This document shows positions 1 through 10,659 of a stretch of DNA of 64,000 bases, in pieces (position 1 is the stretch's first letter; every line of letters starts with the position of its first letter). Source of the DNA: Sphingomonas sediminicola (GTDB lineage Bacteria > Pseudomonadota > Alphaproteobacteria > Sphingomonadales > Sphingomonadaceae). The translations under genes were made by a program, and so were the position numbers. Under the pieces are notes generated by a model, which worked only from the letters and a program-made list of their open reading frames with translations, was not told where the DNA came from and made no database searches. Location of the stretch: contig NZ_CP060782.1 in assembly GCF_014489515.1 (NCBI RefSeq), positions 2,232,001-2,296,000 on the forward strand. Reading direction: 5' to 3'.

Positions 1-1
1 G

Positions 2-88
2 AATCCGTACTACCCGTACATAATCGTGAACGACCGGCCCAAGCTTGCAAAGCTCAAGCAAGCCTATCCACAATATTGGAAGGCGTAA
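2..88 (+). CDS. C-terminal end of an unidentified protein (cut by window edge)
   Basis: The first 87 bases read as an open frame of 28 codons ending in TAA, with a protein-like composition (NPYYPYIIVNDRPKLAK near the start of the visible part, PQYWKA at the end). The frame is open from the window edge, so only the tail of the gene is present and the family cannot be named. It ends six bases before the stop of the next gene, which is on the other strand, so the two are convergent. The call rests on the open frame and its composition only. Confidence 0.5.
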   Translation, partial: NPYYPYIIVNDRPKLAKLKQAYPQYWKA

Positions 89-94
89 GCGGGC

Positions 95-370
95 TTACTC
101 GCCCTTCATTCCCCGCCGCGTTTGCGCGCGCTCGAGATCCTGGCGATCCTGGAGCTTGAGGTCCGCCCACTCGGCCCGAGTATGGCAAACCTTTCTCTTT
201 GCGAGCCTGCTGCCCAGGATTTCCTGCCGCTCGCAGACTACCTCGTTGGGATCGGGTGTCGACGCTTGGGCGGGAGCCTGCGGCGCAGGAGCGGCTGCTT
301 GGGCAATCGCAGTGCCGGTCATTCCAGCAAGAAGCGCTGCAGCCATGGACGCAGAAAAGGCTTTGAACAT
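95..370 (-). CDS. Small exported protein of unknown function
   Basis: A 91-residue protein. The N-terminus is a clear signal peptide (MFKAFSASMAAALLAGMTG, then an Ala-rich stretch with cleavage near AIAQA). A short Ala/Pro linker follows, then a charged C-terminal half with two cysteines (VVCERQ and RKVCHT) that could form a disulfide in the periplasm. A purine-rich GGAGGG-type ribosome site lies just before the ATG. It is the last gene of the minus-strand run that begins with the TonB receptor, 77 bases after the 2OG-oxygenase gene, so it may be co-transcribed with the TPR modification enzymes. I recognise no family. Confidence 0.75.
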   Translation of the reverse strand: MFKAFSASMAAALLAGMTGTAIAQAAAPAPQAPAQASTPDPNEVVCERQEILGSRLAKRKVCHTRAEWADLKLQDRQDLERAQTRRGMKGE

Positions 371-447
371 ACTGAACCCTCCTCAGGGGAAGCGAAGATT
401 ATCGCCTCTGTGGACCTCAACCTCAAAGATTTTTTCGACGAACGGCG

Positions 448-1957
448 TCAGCGCGGCGCCCCGACGTCGAACGCAACCGTCAACCTTTCGCCCTCCGCGA
501 ACGGAACGGTCCCGTGCCACATCCATGACGGGAAGAGGACGAGTTGCGCCACTTTCGGCTCGATTTTTCGCCAGGGTGGCAGGTCGATACCAAGCAGCTG
601 ATCCGGTTCGCCCAAAGTGAACCAGCCCGCATCCTGGCGCTCGCCCGGCCCGCGCTCGGGTAGCGCGACGTAGAGCGCGGAGCTGATCCAGCCCAAGGGG
701 TGGACGTGGTTGGAATGATGGCCCTCGGACCTCAGCCGCACCGACCAGCTGCCGGTGAATCTGACCCGTCGATCGCGTGGATGCCGAAGCAGCGGATGCT
801 TCTCGTCGGTAGGCGGAAGCTGCGCCTTGAAATTTTCGACGGCGCCGACGATCGCCCGTCGCAGGTGGCGGATGGCGGGATCGATCCGACTGAGCAGCGG
901 GCCGTCGGTTTGCGTGCCGCCGCGCACGGATTGGTCCAGATATTCGCCCTTCGCGACGTGAAGAGCCCTCAGCGTCTCCGCCAGTGTTTTGATCGGAGGC
1001 AGCGCATCTGACAGGTCGATAACGGAGACGAGCCGGGGATCACCTTCGAGCCATTCCGAGCGCGGGTCACCCGCCAGCCGCCAGGCCGTTGCCGTATAGG
1101 CCCAGATCTCCGCGTTCGGGTCGGTCTTCAAACGGCGATCGATCAGCGGCAATGCGGCATCGACCTCGCCGACGCGCAGCAAGTGACGGATTCGCCAACT
1201 TTCTAGCGCCTTGTCGATTGCCTCCGGGAAGGATCCGAAGAGCGCCGCCGGTTGCGCCTCCTCGTCGAACTCCGCCGCGTGAATGCCCTCGTAGATCTGG
1301 AACTCAGGCGCGCTCACGCCCGACGATCTCGCTCGTTCGACGATCTCCTTGAGCGAGCCGTAGGCCCGCGGCGGAGCTGCACGTGCAGCAGGGTCTCCCA
1401 GAGCGGCTGCGCTGCGGGGAACAGCATCAGGGCTTGCTCAAGAGAGGACGTCGCTTCCGCGGCACGGCCTTCCGTCGCCATCAGTTGGGCGAGCTGCTCG
1501 TGCCCGTACAACCATGCAGGTGCCCGCTCGAGCCTCGTCTGCAGATCTGAAATCGCAATGTCGCCCTCCCGCAGGCGGCACGCGCAGCGGCCATGCCGAC
1601 AAGGAGTTCGCCATTCTTGGGTGCAAGGGCGAGTGCGCGTTCGTAGAGCGGTCGGGCGTCCAACCCGGCCTCCATGGCCGTGCGCGCATGACCGTGAGCG
1701 ATGCTCGCATCTCCGGGGGCGAGCTTCGCGGCTTCTTCGAACGATTGCAGCGCTCGGTCATGTTCGTCGAGCGAGCGTTCCAGCAGCCCCTTCCACTGCC
1801 ACAGAAGCGCGCTTCGTGCCTGACTGGCTCCACGCTCGATCAGCGGAAGCGCGCATTCCTCTTCGCCTTCCTCCAGCGCCTTGCTCGCAAGATCGGCGAG
1901 GGCCGCGACATCGACAGAGCTGGAAAGCGCAGACGCCATCGATGCCGTCTCGCTCAT
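448..1957 (-). CDS. TPR protein with C-terminal 2OG-Fe(II) oxygenase domain (two apparent frameshifts)
   Basis: Three overlapping reading frames together make one protein of about 503 residues. The N-terminal 270 residues or so are TPR-type helical repeats (for example ALQSFEEAAKLAPGDASIAH). The C-terminal 150 match the putative 2OG-Fe(II) oxygenase family (PF13759 type): the HSNHVHPLGWISSALYV stretch holds the first iron ligands and LFPSWMWHGTVPF the distal His, followed by an Arg for 2-oxoglutarate (RLTVAFD). The frame breaks near 1573 and near 1367 (a GGG run on the coding strand). One added base at each gives an uninterrupted protein, so sequencing error is likelier than decay. The start ATG overlaps the stop of the upstream TPR-hydroxylase gene. 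The substrate is unknown; peptidyl or small-molecule hydroxylation is inferred. Confidence 0.8.
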
Positions 1958-3101
1958 AACGCGCCAACTCCGCCCTCACTTCCGATCAGCGCCGCGACCG
2001 CGTTGCGCTCCGCCTCGCTGAGATCGGGATGCCAGACATCGAAAATGAAGACGACGCGCAGCTCATTGCTTGGATTGAGCGCCTCATGCTCGATCGTGTC
2101 ATCGAACACGAAGGCTTCGCCGCGATTCCAGTAGCGGGTCTCCGCTCCGACCCGGAACCAGCAACCCTCGGGAACGACAAGCGGGAGGTGGCAGACGAGC
2201 CGAGCATTATTGACACCCACGTGCGGCGGAATCGCCGTATTCGGCGCTAGCAGTGAGAACATGGCATTGGGGCCAGAGCCACCGATGGTCGGCTGCGGAA
2301 ACTTCTCGAGCAGCTCCAGCGTCCGCGGGCAATGGCGAGCATTGGCGTCGATCAGCTCGCCGTTCCGCCACAGGTGAATTGCGGTCCAGTCCGGGTTGCG
2401 ATTGAGCGGCCGCCACTGCGCAAGCGGAAGATGATCGTCGTACTGAATGTACGGCACGAGCTCGGCGCGCTCCGCAGCCATCACGGCTTGAAGTTCGGAC
2501 GCTATCGTTTCGGTCGCCGCCTCGAGCTCATCGATCCAGGGGAACAGGAGACGCGGATGGAATTCGCGCTGGGCAAGCTCCGGAAAGAAGAAGTGCGTCG
2601 GCGTGCTGTAAAAGGGCTTCGTTCGGCCGAGCACGTTGTTCCGAAAACGCTCGATACGCGCCCGTTCCTGGTCGTCCGCGCCTTGCTCGACTCCCCCATC
2701 GCCGCCTTCATGCGGCGTTCCCGGGCGTCGATCCATGCAGCATGTTGCCGCTCGCCCTCTGCGACGACAGATGCGAGCTGCGGCGGAAGGTCCGCGTCCG
2801 GTTTCTGGGCAAGGGCATGGCTCCAGGCCTGTCCCGCGTCCGGATGACCGAGCCTTTGCAGAAGGCTCGCTCGCATCAGCAGCATGGTAAAGTCGAGCGG
2901 CGATATGGTCAGCGCACGGTGGACAGCTTCCAGCGCGGCGTCGGGGCTGCCGGTCGCCCGATGAAGTGCAGCCACCTTCATCCAGAGCTCGGCATTACCC
3001 GGGCTTCCTTCCGCAGCCTCGCTGAGAAGGGTCACCGCCCGACGCAGATCGCCCGCCGCGACGGCCTGCTCTGCTTGAGTAACGAGGCCGCCGGACTGCA
3101 T
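1954..3101 (-). CDS. TPR protein with C-terminal aspartyl/asparaginyl beta-hydroxylase domain (apparent frameshift)
   Basis: Joined across one break this is about 382 residues. Residues 1-125 are TPR-like repeats (AVTLLSEAAEGSPGNAELW, ALEAVHRALTISPLDF). Residues 200-380 are an AspH-type 2OG-Fe(II) dioxygenase (PF05118): IPPHVGVNNARLVCHLPL carries the first iron-binding His, FDDTIEHEALN the second, and LRVVFIFDVWHPDLS the 2-oxoglutarate Arg and the family ending. The frame changes at a run of five C at 2693-2697; a sixth C restores KAAMGGVEQGADDQE. The gene starts four bases after the sulfotransferase stop and its own stop overlaps the next start, so the three TPR genes form one operon. AspH enzymes hydroxylate Asp/Asn in proteins; the target here is not known. 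Confidence 0.85.
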
Positions 3102-3105
3102 CAGA

Positions 3106-5115
3106 TCACAGGCTGTAGCCGAACTTGGCTAGCCATGGCTCGAGAACGGGGAGGACCGGCTCGAGGTGCTCGCGGAAGTTCGTCCAGCGTCCCGCCGCCT
3201 GACTGTAGATCGGCTGCGCAACCTGAGCGTAGCTCGCGGTCTTGATGCGGCCGCGGCTGAGAGCGGTCGACTCATGGTCGAGAACATCGTCGCTCCATTC
3301 GAGGCCAAGGAAATCGAGCAAAGACCGAAGCTCGATTTCGCGATCGCCGACGACATTCTCGTAGACGACCTTGTGAACGGATAGCCCGAGCAAGCCCTGC
3401 GCCTTTTCGAAATAGGAGAAGCTGAGGTCATAGAGCTCCGCAGCCGTGTCGAGGCCAAGGAAGTTGGACATGCCGTCGTTCAGCTTGAAGTTGGTTGCGT
3501 AGCAGCTGAACACAACGTCGCACGGATGCCGCAGCGCGAGGATGATGCGTGCTTCCGGGAATAGCCGGCGGATCGTCGGCAAGGCGTTCATCGACAATGG
3601 GTTCTTGTCGATCAGCAGCTTGCCGGGCGCGAGCGGGGTGCGCTCACCGGCGACCTTGAAATATTCATTCCTCGCTTCCTCGATCCGCTGGTCGCTCGCA
3701 TCAGCAAGCGCATCGAAGGGCAGGATCTTGGACGCCTTGAGCAGCGTCGGCTCTTCTTCGAGGACTTCGACGTTGGGATGTCCCATGAGCATCGTGTCGA
3801 GGAGGGTCGTGCCTGAACGCGGGAAGCCGACCAGGAACGCCGGGGACGGACGATCGCACTTGGAAGCGTCTTCGCGCCAACCCTTCAGCCACTTGGCCGA
3901 AATGGTCTCCCGCTGGTTGCCGACGACGGTACGGTAAGCCGCAGCGCGCTCCTCAGGCCGGGTCGGATCGCCACGCTGGATTTCGTTCATTCGCGTGTAG
4001 GCGGCAAAGGCTTCGTCGTAGTGGCCGGCCCCTTCTTCGAGTTGGCCGAGAAGGTGGCAGCGGCGCGCAGTCTCCAGCTCGTCGGGAACCTTCTCCAGCG
4101 CAGCGAGGCCCTCATCGAACTTCTTTTGACGGCGATAATCGAACGCCCGAATGAAGTTCAGGACATCTTCGCCAACTCCGCGCTTCTGAGCTTCGTTGAC
4201 CAGGTTCGAAAGGTCGCCGGTCCGGTTGGTCAGCTCGAAAACCACCGCAAGGCCCAGATTGGCGAGCGAATTGCCAGGTTCACGCTCGACCGCCTTGCGA
4301 TAGGCTTCCTCTGCAGCCTCGGTGTGAAGGAGGTTGAGACGCTGGCTCGCGAGCGCGAGAAGAAGTTCGATGTCAGCAGGATCGCGTTTCGATGCAGCCT
4401 CGATCGCTTCGAGGGCCGGTTCTTCCCTGCCCAGCTCCTTCAGCATTGCGTGCAGCTCGCGAAGGGATTTGGTGTCTTGCGGAAAATCCTCCGCCATTCG
4501 GCGAAGCTGGGCTTCCGCATCGTCGACGCGGCCTACCGCCGCAAGAGCCGTCGCGTAATTCAATCGGATGGGCGGCGCTGCCGAATTGAGATCCGAAGCG
4601 CGCTCGAGCGCCGCCACGCTGCCTTCGATGTCGCCGGCCAGCCGACGGGCATTGCCCAGGTTATTCCAGCTCTCCCAATCCTCTGGCGCTACGGCGACGA
4701 TGGATTCGTAAGTCCGGATCGCCGCAGAATAGTCGCCGACCTGCTGGGCAAGGAATGCCCGAACGCGCAAGAGTTGCATGGTCGGATCGGTACGCGCCAC
4801 ATCCTCCGACAAAGCATCGAGCGCCCCTGCGAAATCGCCTTTCTGGGCCAGAGCGGTTGCCAGGTTGGAGGAAACGACCGGGTCGGAAGGGCGCGCCTGC
4901 CGGGCGGCTTGAAGGTGCCGAATCCCTGCGTCCAGATTGCCGGTCTGACAGTGCAAAGTGCCGATCATCGCATTGAGAGCGGCGACGTCTCCGCCGTTGG
5001 CGAGCGCGCGTTCGGCGATGCTTACTGCTTCGGGGATTCTGCCTGATCGAGCAGCCGTTATGGCTTCGCGGATTGCGGCGGCGGTTTGGTCGTCGAGAAC
5101 GGAAACGGCGGTCAT
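3106..5115 (-). CDS. TPR-repeat sulfotransferase family protein
   Basis: An intact protein of 669 residues. Residues 1-390 are a long array of TPR repeats (SWNNLGNARRLAGDIEGSVA and similar). The C-terminal 270 residues are a PAPS-dependent sulfotransferase: the 5'-phosphosulfate loop is FLVGFPRSGTTLLDTMLMG, and the 3'-phosphate region is LRHPCDVVFSCY. This architecture resembles the TPR-sulfotransferases common in Alphaproteobacteria. It heads the three-gene TPR operon and lies about 120 bases downstream of the TonB receptor, behind a predicted terminator. The sulfate acceptor is unknown. An acceptor hydroxyl made by the two neighbouring oxygenases is an attractive but unproven idea. Confidence 0.88.
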   Translation of the reverse strand: MTAVSVLDDQTAAAIREAITAARSGRIPEAVSIAERALANGGDVAALNAMIGTLHCQTGNLDAGIRHLQAARQARPSDPVVSSNLATALAQKGDFAGALDALSEDVARTDPTMQLLRVRAFLAQQVGDYSAAIRTYESIVAVAPEDWESWNNLGNARRLAGDIEGSVAALERASDLNSAAPPIRLNYATALAAVGRVDDAEAQLRRMAEDFPQDTKSLRELHAMLKELGREEPALEAIEAASKRDPADIELLLALASQRLNLLHTEAAEEAYRKAVEREPGNSLANLGLAVVFELTNRTGDLSNLVNEAQKRGVGEDVLNFIRAFDYRRQKKFDEGLAALEKVPDELETARRCHLLGQLEEGAGHYDEAFAAYTRMNEIQRGDPTRPEERAAAYRTVVGNQRETISAKWLKGWREDASKCDRPSPAFLVGFPRSGTTLLDTMLMGHPNVEVLEEEPTLLKASKILPFDALADASDQRIEEARNEYFKVAGERTPLAPGKLLIDKNPLSMNALPTIRRLFPEARIILALRHPCDVVFSCYATNFKLNDGMSNFLGLDTAAELYDLSFSYFEKAQGLLGLSVHKVVYENVVGDREIELRSLLDFLGLEWSDDVLDHESTALSRGRIKTASYAQVAQPIYSQAAGRWTNFREHLEPVLPVLEPWLAKFGYSL

Positions 5116-5174
5116 GAGCGGCTGTCTAGCGCAATTGCCGACGAGTGACAGCCTCAGCCGTCGGTATGGCGCGC

Positions 5175-5211
5175 AAAAGAAAAGGGCGGCGGATCCGAAG
5201 ACCCACCGCCC
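5175..5211 (-). terminator. Rho-independent terminator after TonB receptor
   Basis: On the minus strand a 9-base stem (GGGCGGTGG pairing with CCGCCGCCC, one imperfect pair) with a 10-base loop is followed by TTTTCTTTT. It lies just after the receptor stop codon and before the TPR-sulfotransferase gene, so expression of the downstream operon needs read-through or its own promoter. Confidence 0.75.
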
Positions 5212-5233
5212 AATTCTTGGCTAGCCGTTACGC

Positions 5234-8200
5234 TTAGCCGCGCTCTGGCGCAGGCGGCGGCGGAGGCGGCGGAGGCGGCGGGGCCGGGCAGGCCTCGGTC
5301 GCCAGGATCACCGAACCATCCGGGCAGGTCTGCGTAGCAGGCGGCGGCGGAGGCGGCGGCGGCGGCGGGGCTGCCGGCACAACCGGAGCCGGAGCCGGCT
5401 TCGGAGGCAGGAAGTCGATCGTCGCACCAACCCACAACAGGCGGCCGAGAGCATCCCAGGTACCCGGGTAGGTGTTGCCATTGCACGGACCGGCCGGGCA
5501 GAGGTTCGAACCGCTACGGTTGGCGTTACCACCCGTGATACGCGGCGGGTCGTTGTCGAACAGGTTGTTAATACCTGCCCGCAGGCTGACCCGATCCATC
5601 AGGTTGAACGTACCGGAGAGGTCGAAGTAGTTCTGCGCCTTCACGCTCAGGCCCGGCTCATAGTTGAAGTCGCCTCCAACCGTGTTGTTGTCCTGAGTCG
5701 TTTCAGCCTTGACCTTGCCGACATAGCGCCACGCCAGCGACAGGCCGAGACCGAAGTTCGACTGCCACGACGCACGCATCTTGTGACGCCATTTCGGGAT
5801 CGGGGCCGACGCGGCAACCGTGCCGCCCGAGCAGACCGGACCGTAGAAGCCGACGCAATCGTACGGCTCGGACAGGCCGTTATCGACCCGCGCCTTAAGC
5901 ATGCGCGTTCCGAGGAAGCTCCACGACATCTTGCCGAAGTTGAACAGCGGATGCGAGTAGGCGGCATTCACGTCGATACCGCGGTTGCGCATCTTCGCCG
6001 TGTTCAGCGGCAGATCGCTCACGTAGCCGTTCGGCGTCAACCAGATCGAGCCCGCGGTGTCGCGGTTGATCAGGTCGCAGGCCGGCGACGTGAAGCTTGC
6101 CGTCGAGTCGGCAACGCAGGTCTTCAGGATGGCATCCGCGCCCAGACCCTGGATCGCGTTCTCCAGCTTGATGTCCCACCAGTCGACCGTCAGCGCCAGC
6201 CTCGGGATGAAGCTCGGCTGGATCACGGTGCCCAGTGTGATCGTCGTGCCCTTTTCGGGTGTCAGCTGGGGTTACCACCGAGCAGGCCGTTGTACTGTCC
6301 GGCCGGGTTGGCAGTCGGCGACTGACCGACGACGAGACCCTGTGCGAGACAGCCGTAATCGGTGGCGGTGATGACCTTTGCGCAAGGATCATCGCTGCCG
6401 TCGAGTCCGACGAACTGCGGGGCGAACAGCTCCTGGATGTTCGGGGCGCGAACCGCGCGGTTGTACGAGCCGCGGAAGCGGATGTCGCGGATTGGTGCAA
6501 ACTCGAGAGCGAGCTTGTACGTGTCCGTGTCGTACTTGCGGTCGTTGCTGGTCGTGTACCAGGACTTACGATAGCCGGCGCTGAAGGTCAGCTCATCGAT
6601 GAAGCTGTTCTGGATGATCGGCACCTGCATTTCGCCGAACACTTCCCAGACCCTGAAGTTGCCGCTGACCGGAAGCGTTGGTGCTCCCTGGCCAGTGAGG
6701 TCGCCCGTCTGGAACGACTGGTCGGGGTTCAATTCGAGCGACTCACGCCGATACTCGACACCCGCGTTAACCGCGACGCCATCCTCGGCCCACGGAGTCT
6801 TCCAGCCCATCTCGCCAAGCAGTCCGGTCACGTTGAAGTTGGCGATCTGCTCCGAGGTAATGCCCTGAATGACGCCGAAGACGTTCAGGTAGTTGACGGC
6901 GGCGGCCGACGGACCGGCACCGAACGGATCGTACGGTACGCAAGTCGGATCCGACTGATCGAGAACCGAACGGCAGACGATCTGCGAACCCGCCGTTCCC
7001 ACCGGAACGACTGCGCCATTGGCGTCGACGTTCACGACATTGAGAGCGCGGTTCAGACGCGCAATCGAGAACTCGTTCTTGTAGACCTGCGTGTAGTTCG
7101 TACGGCCGTACTGGAAGTACGAGTCATACGAGAACACGTTCGACAGGTCGCCACGCATGCCGAGCACGCCACGCCATGCCTGGTGACGAAGATCGGAAAT
7201 ACGCGGGCCGCCTTCCGTGTTGCGACGAAGCAACTGGAAGAAGCCCTGATTGTACGTGTTGCCGCGAGCATCGAAGAAGTTGATCGGCGCAGCACCCGGG
7301 TTCGGGTTGTACGAGGCACCAGCCGCGAGCGGGAAATTCCCGACAAACCCGTTGATCAGGTTGTTCGGATTGCCGCAAATCGCCGCGAGCTGCTGAGCCG
7401 ACATCAGCGGGTTGTCGCAGTTGATGGTCAGCGTGTTGCCGAAGTCGCCCGACGGCGCGATCTGCGCCAGCGTGCGGTCGTCCATGAACATGAACTCAAG
7501 GTACGGCTTGAAGGCCGGGCTGATTTCATAGTTCGCGAACGCGCCAGCAATGTAGCGCTCGTCAGGCCGCTGGAAATAGTTCAGCGGAGCGAAATTGTAG
7601 AGGTTCTGGGCAAATGGCGTAATCGTTCCCGGCCCGAGAGCCGCGACCGTCGACGTGACACTGCCTTCCGTGGTCGTCGCGAAGATGACCGCAGTTCCGG
7701 GATTTGCAGTCGCCGAACCGCCGCAACGCGGAGTGCCGCGAGTCGTGTTCTGCAGAACGCAGGCCGAGTAGTCGCGGTCGCGCTGAAGGACGGGCTTCGT
7801 GTTGCGATATCCGAAATAGGCAACCGCATGGCCGCGGCCGTCGTCGAAGCCGGCGCCGATGGTGACGGTGCCGTCGATCGAGCGGCCGTCCGTAACGCTG
7901 CCAGTCGGAAGCGGGAAACCGCGATTGTTGATGATGTCCGCCATGTGGATCGTGTCGCCAACGGTCCGGCCAGTACAGTAGCCCTGTCCTGCTGCGACGC
8001 TGGCACAATTGCCCACACGAGGATTATCCTGGTTGTGCTGCCAGGTGCTCCAATTGCCGTCGAAGCGGATACCTTCGAACTCAGTGTCCATGATGAAGTT
8101 GACGACGCCCGCGACCGCGTCCGCACCGTACACCGACGATGCACCGCCGGTCAGGACTTCCGCACGGCGGATCAGCGCCGACGGGATGACGTTAAGGTCG

Positions 8201-8664
8201 GCCGACAGGTTCGCGCTGTTCGGGTCGCCCGGCATCATGCGGCGGCCGTTGATCAGGACGAGCGAGCGCTTCGCACCCATATAGCGAAGGTCGACTTCGG
8301 CGGTGCCGGTTGCGCCGTTCGAAACGCCCGACGCCTGCGCAGCGCCGACCGACGGCAGCTGGTTGAGAACGTCCTCGACCCTGGTCGAACCGGAGAGCTT
8401 CACGTCCTGGTCGTTGACGACCGTGACCGGAGCGGCGCTCTCGAGGTTCGGCTGCGGAATGCGCGAACCGGTGACGATGATGTCCTGTCCACCCTGGACG
8501 TCCTCACCCTCGGCCGAAACCGACGGCGTGGGCTGGGCTTCGACTGGACCGCTGGGTTCAGATGCGGCTGGTGCCGTATCCTGCGCCCAGGCGGGCGCTC
8601 CCAATGCGCTGGCGCCGACCAGCAAGGTCGTCGCGAGCAGGTTTTGCCGCAGGTTCGTTCTCAT
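5234..8664 (-). CDS. TonB-dependent outer-membrane receptor with proline-rich C-terminal tail (apparent frameshift)
   Basis: Rejoined at one break near 6266, the protein is about 1143 residues. I place the start at the ATG preceding the signal peptide MRTNLRQNLLATTLLVGAS, with GGGGAG seven bases upstream. A TonB-box-like segment (DIIVTGSRI) is followed by a plug domain (VLNQLPSVGAAQ, VLINGRRMMPGD, EVLTGGASSVYGADAVAG) and a 22-strand-type barrel (PFDNDPPR-like LFDNDPPRITGG near the end). The break separates LLGGNP from LTPEKGTTITLG, which normally run together in this family. After the last strand (LLWVGATIDF) comes a 55-residue tail of two polyproline blocks around ATQTCPDGSVILATEACP. The ligand is not evident; the plug resembles oligosaccharide/peptide-type receptors of sphingomonads. 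Confidence 0.9.
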
Positions 8665-8854
8665 TCTACTCCCCTTATTCGGCCCATGATTGCTGGGCGC
8701 ACGTGGCGCTCTCATTGTCCGATAAGTTTAACAGAACAAGATTCCGCGACCCGCTTGCGACGCTTTTCCGGAATGGTGTGTCGGCGAAACAACATAAACG
8801 CGCCGGTAAGGATTGGCGGACCGCCACGAGCCAATGGCCCCACTCGGCCCTTCC

Positions 8855-10278
8855 CTAAAGGCTGCGCTCCTTGTCATGCCGAGACAGCACGTAACTCAAG
8901 ACGAACAGAGGGAAGATCCACGCCAGGCGCGCCTGGTATCGATCGGACAACCCAGACGCCAACACACAGAAAGCTGCGTTGACCGCGAGAACCGAGATAA
9001 TCAGCGAAATAGCCGTCAACTGAGATTGCGTCAGGCGTCGAGCATTGATGCCGATCCAGACCGTGCAAAGTGCAATCACGGCGTAGATGGCCACATTCAG
9101 GGCATAGATCGTGGCGGACGGGATGTTGGCCATTTCCACGAAATCGGGGTTTCCCGATGAATCCGGACGGACCTGGTCTCCGTACCGGGCTGGCCGCACC
9201 CAGAACCAGACGGATTGTTTCACGACGTGTTGCGCCAGGTTCCCAAGCTCTGTCCCAGGATAGGCGAGCGCGGCCCGGAAGACGATTTCGCTCTCTTCGG
9301 CGCGTATCCTGTCCATCTGTTCCGGGGTTGCGCGTCCGTCGAGACCGGTATCGTTGAACAGGAATCCGCCCACGGTCGTGGGGATCTTTGTGCCGAAGAC
9401 CTCGCACACGGCATACCGAGGGGTCCGGCATTCCTTTTCCAGATACCAGCGCGCCGGTCCGTCGGAGACCGACCGGGCCAGCGCGTGGGGATAGTGCTTC
9501 GCGACGACGCTCGTTTCGCCGAAGGCGACGAAGCCGGCGCCGACCGTGATGATCCCGCCAGCCAGGAGGGGCGCCCAAAGCCATGCCAGTCGCATTGCCG
9601 GCCGCAGCTCGGATTTGCGGCGCCAAAGCGCGACGCCCGTCCCAGCGATGCATAGCCACAGGGCCAGCGGAACGATGCTCGCGTGAACTGCGACGGCCAG
9701 GCTTGCGATTGCGGCCAGGGCGAAACGAACACCCCGCGAGAGACGCTCGAGACCGGTAAACAGGACGATCTGGCAGGCCGCGACAATACCGGCGAAAACG
9801 TCGGGCAATGCGAATGCAGTGAACATCGGGAGGGACGACGCAGCTGACAGCGTGATGCCGAGGATCAGATAGGCTTTCTTCGAAACAACGCCGAGGCTCG
9901 AAGCAACGACTGCGCAAGCGAAAGCGGCCAGCACAGTCTGGAAAAGGGCAAGGCCGATCATGGTGTAGGCTGGCCAGCTGAAGAGATAGGCCAGGACGCT
10001 GTAAGGGATCGATCGGACGCCCCTGGCGCTCGCGGCTTCGGAGCGTGCGCGCTCTACCGAACTCGTCTCTACGGCTTCATTTGCTCCCCTGCTTTGACCG
10101 GATGGGGGCCAGCCATGAGATCCGCCTTGCCGATGACGAATTCGACGGATGCCTTGCCGCCCTTAACGTAAGCGGCGCTGTCGGCGATGTAGGCGGGGCG
10201 CCCGAAAAGGATGAGCGGCCAAAGAAGGAGCGCGGCGAACAATAAGGTTCGCCAGGCCAGGTCTCGATCCAGACGCAC
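8855..10278 (-). CDS. Multi-pass membrane protein of unknown function (apparent frameshift)
   Basis: Two frames join into one protein of about 474 residues after restoring one A in the run near 10080 (PHPVKAGEQ continues into NEAVETSSVERARS). It has an N-terminal membrane helix (LLFAALLLWPLILFG), roughly eight or more further hydrophobic segments, and a soluble loop near residues 250-360 with cysteines (KECRTPRYAVCEVFG). The layout resembles membrane glycosyltransferases of the GT-C type, but I find no diagnostic motif, so the function is left open. The start is uncertain: GTG at 10278 gives the helix directly, while an in-frame ATG at 10392 would add 38 residues. It flanks the polysaccharide locus and is divergent from the sugar reductase gene. 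Confidence 0.65.
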
Positions 10279-10392
10279 GATCCCAGCACCGTTCCGAAGC
10301 CCTGAAACCTCATGATTTGACCGAATGCGATCCACTTGAATTCCCAAGACGTCGGAATGCGACAGCAAGCTATAAGCACGCCACGGCGTCAA

Positions 10393-10659
10393 CCTCCGCT
10401 CTATCGGAAAGCATTTGGAGACAAGCCGGCTCAGCTTCCTTGGTTCAAATTGGAACAGGACTTGCGGGAAGAGCCTCGAGAGACTTGCGAACCACGCAGC
10501 GCTTCAGCCAGCTACTTGCGCGGAATCCGAAGGGCGCGGGGGGACGCGCGTTGACAGTGAAACGTCCGGTTGCTCTGTTCCAATCGCCCTCAGAGGCAGG
10601 AAAATAGCAATGCCGGCGAAGTCTCGACGCGGACCAATCCATTCACGAAGCCGCGCGCG
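10393..10659. other. Intergenic region between divergent genes, no gene seen
   Basis: About 270 bases (380 if the membrane protein starts at 10278) separate the membrane-protein gene from the plus-strand reductase. Short open frames on both strands lack a plausible ribosome site or protein-like composition. It presumably holds divergent promoters, but I see no clear operator, hairpin or repeat. Confidence 0.4.

Noticed and set aside
6259-8982. A 907-codon open frame antisense to the first TonB receptor
   Set aside because: Arg/Val/Asp-rich composition with no domain, no ribosome site, and it mirrors the codon pattern of a clear receptor on the other strand; typical GC-rich shadow frame.
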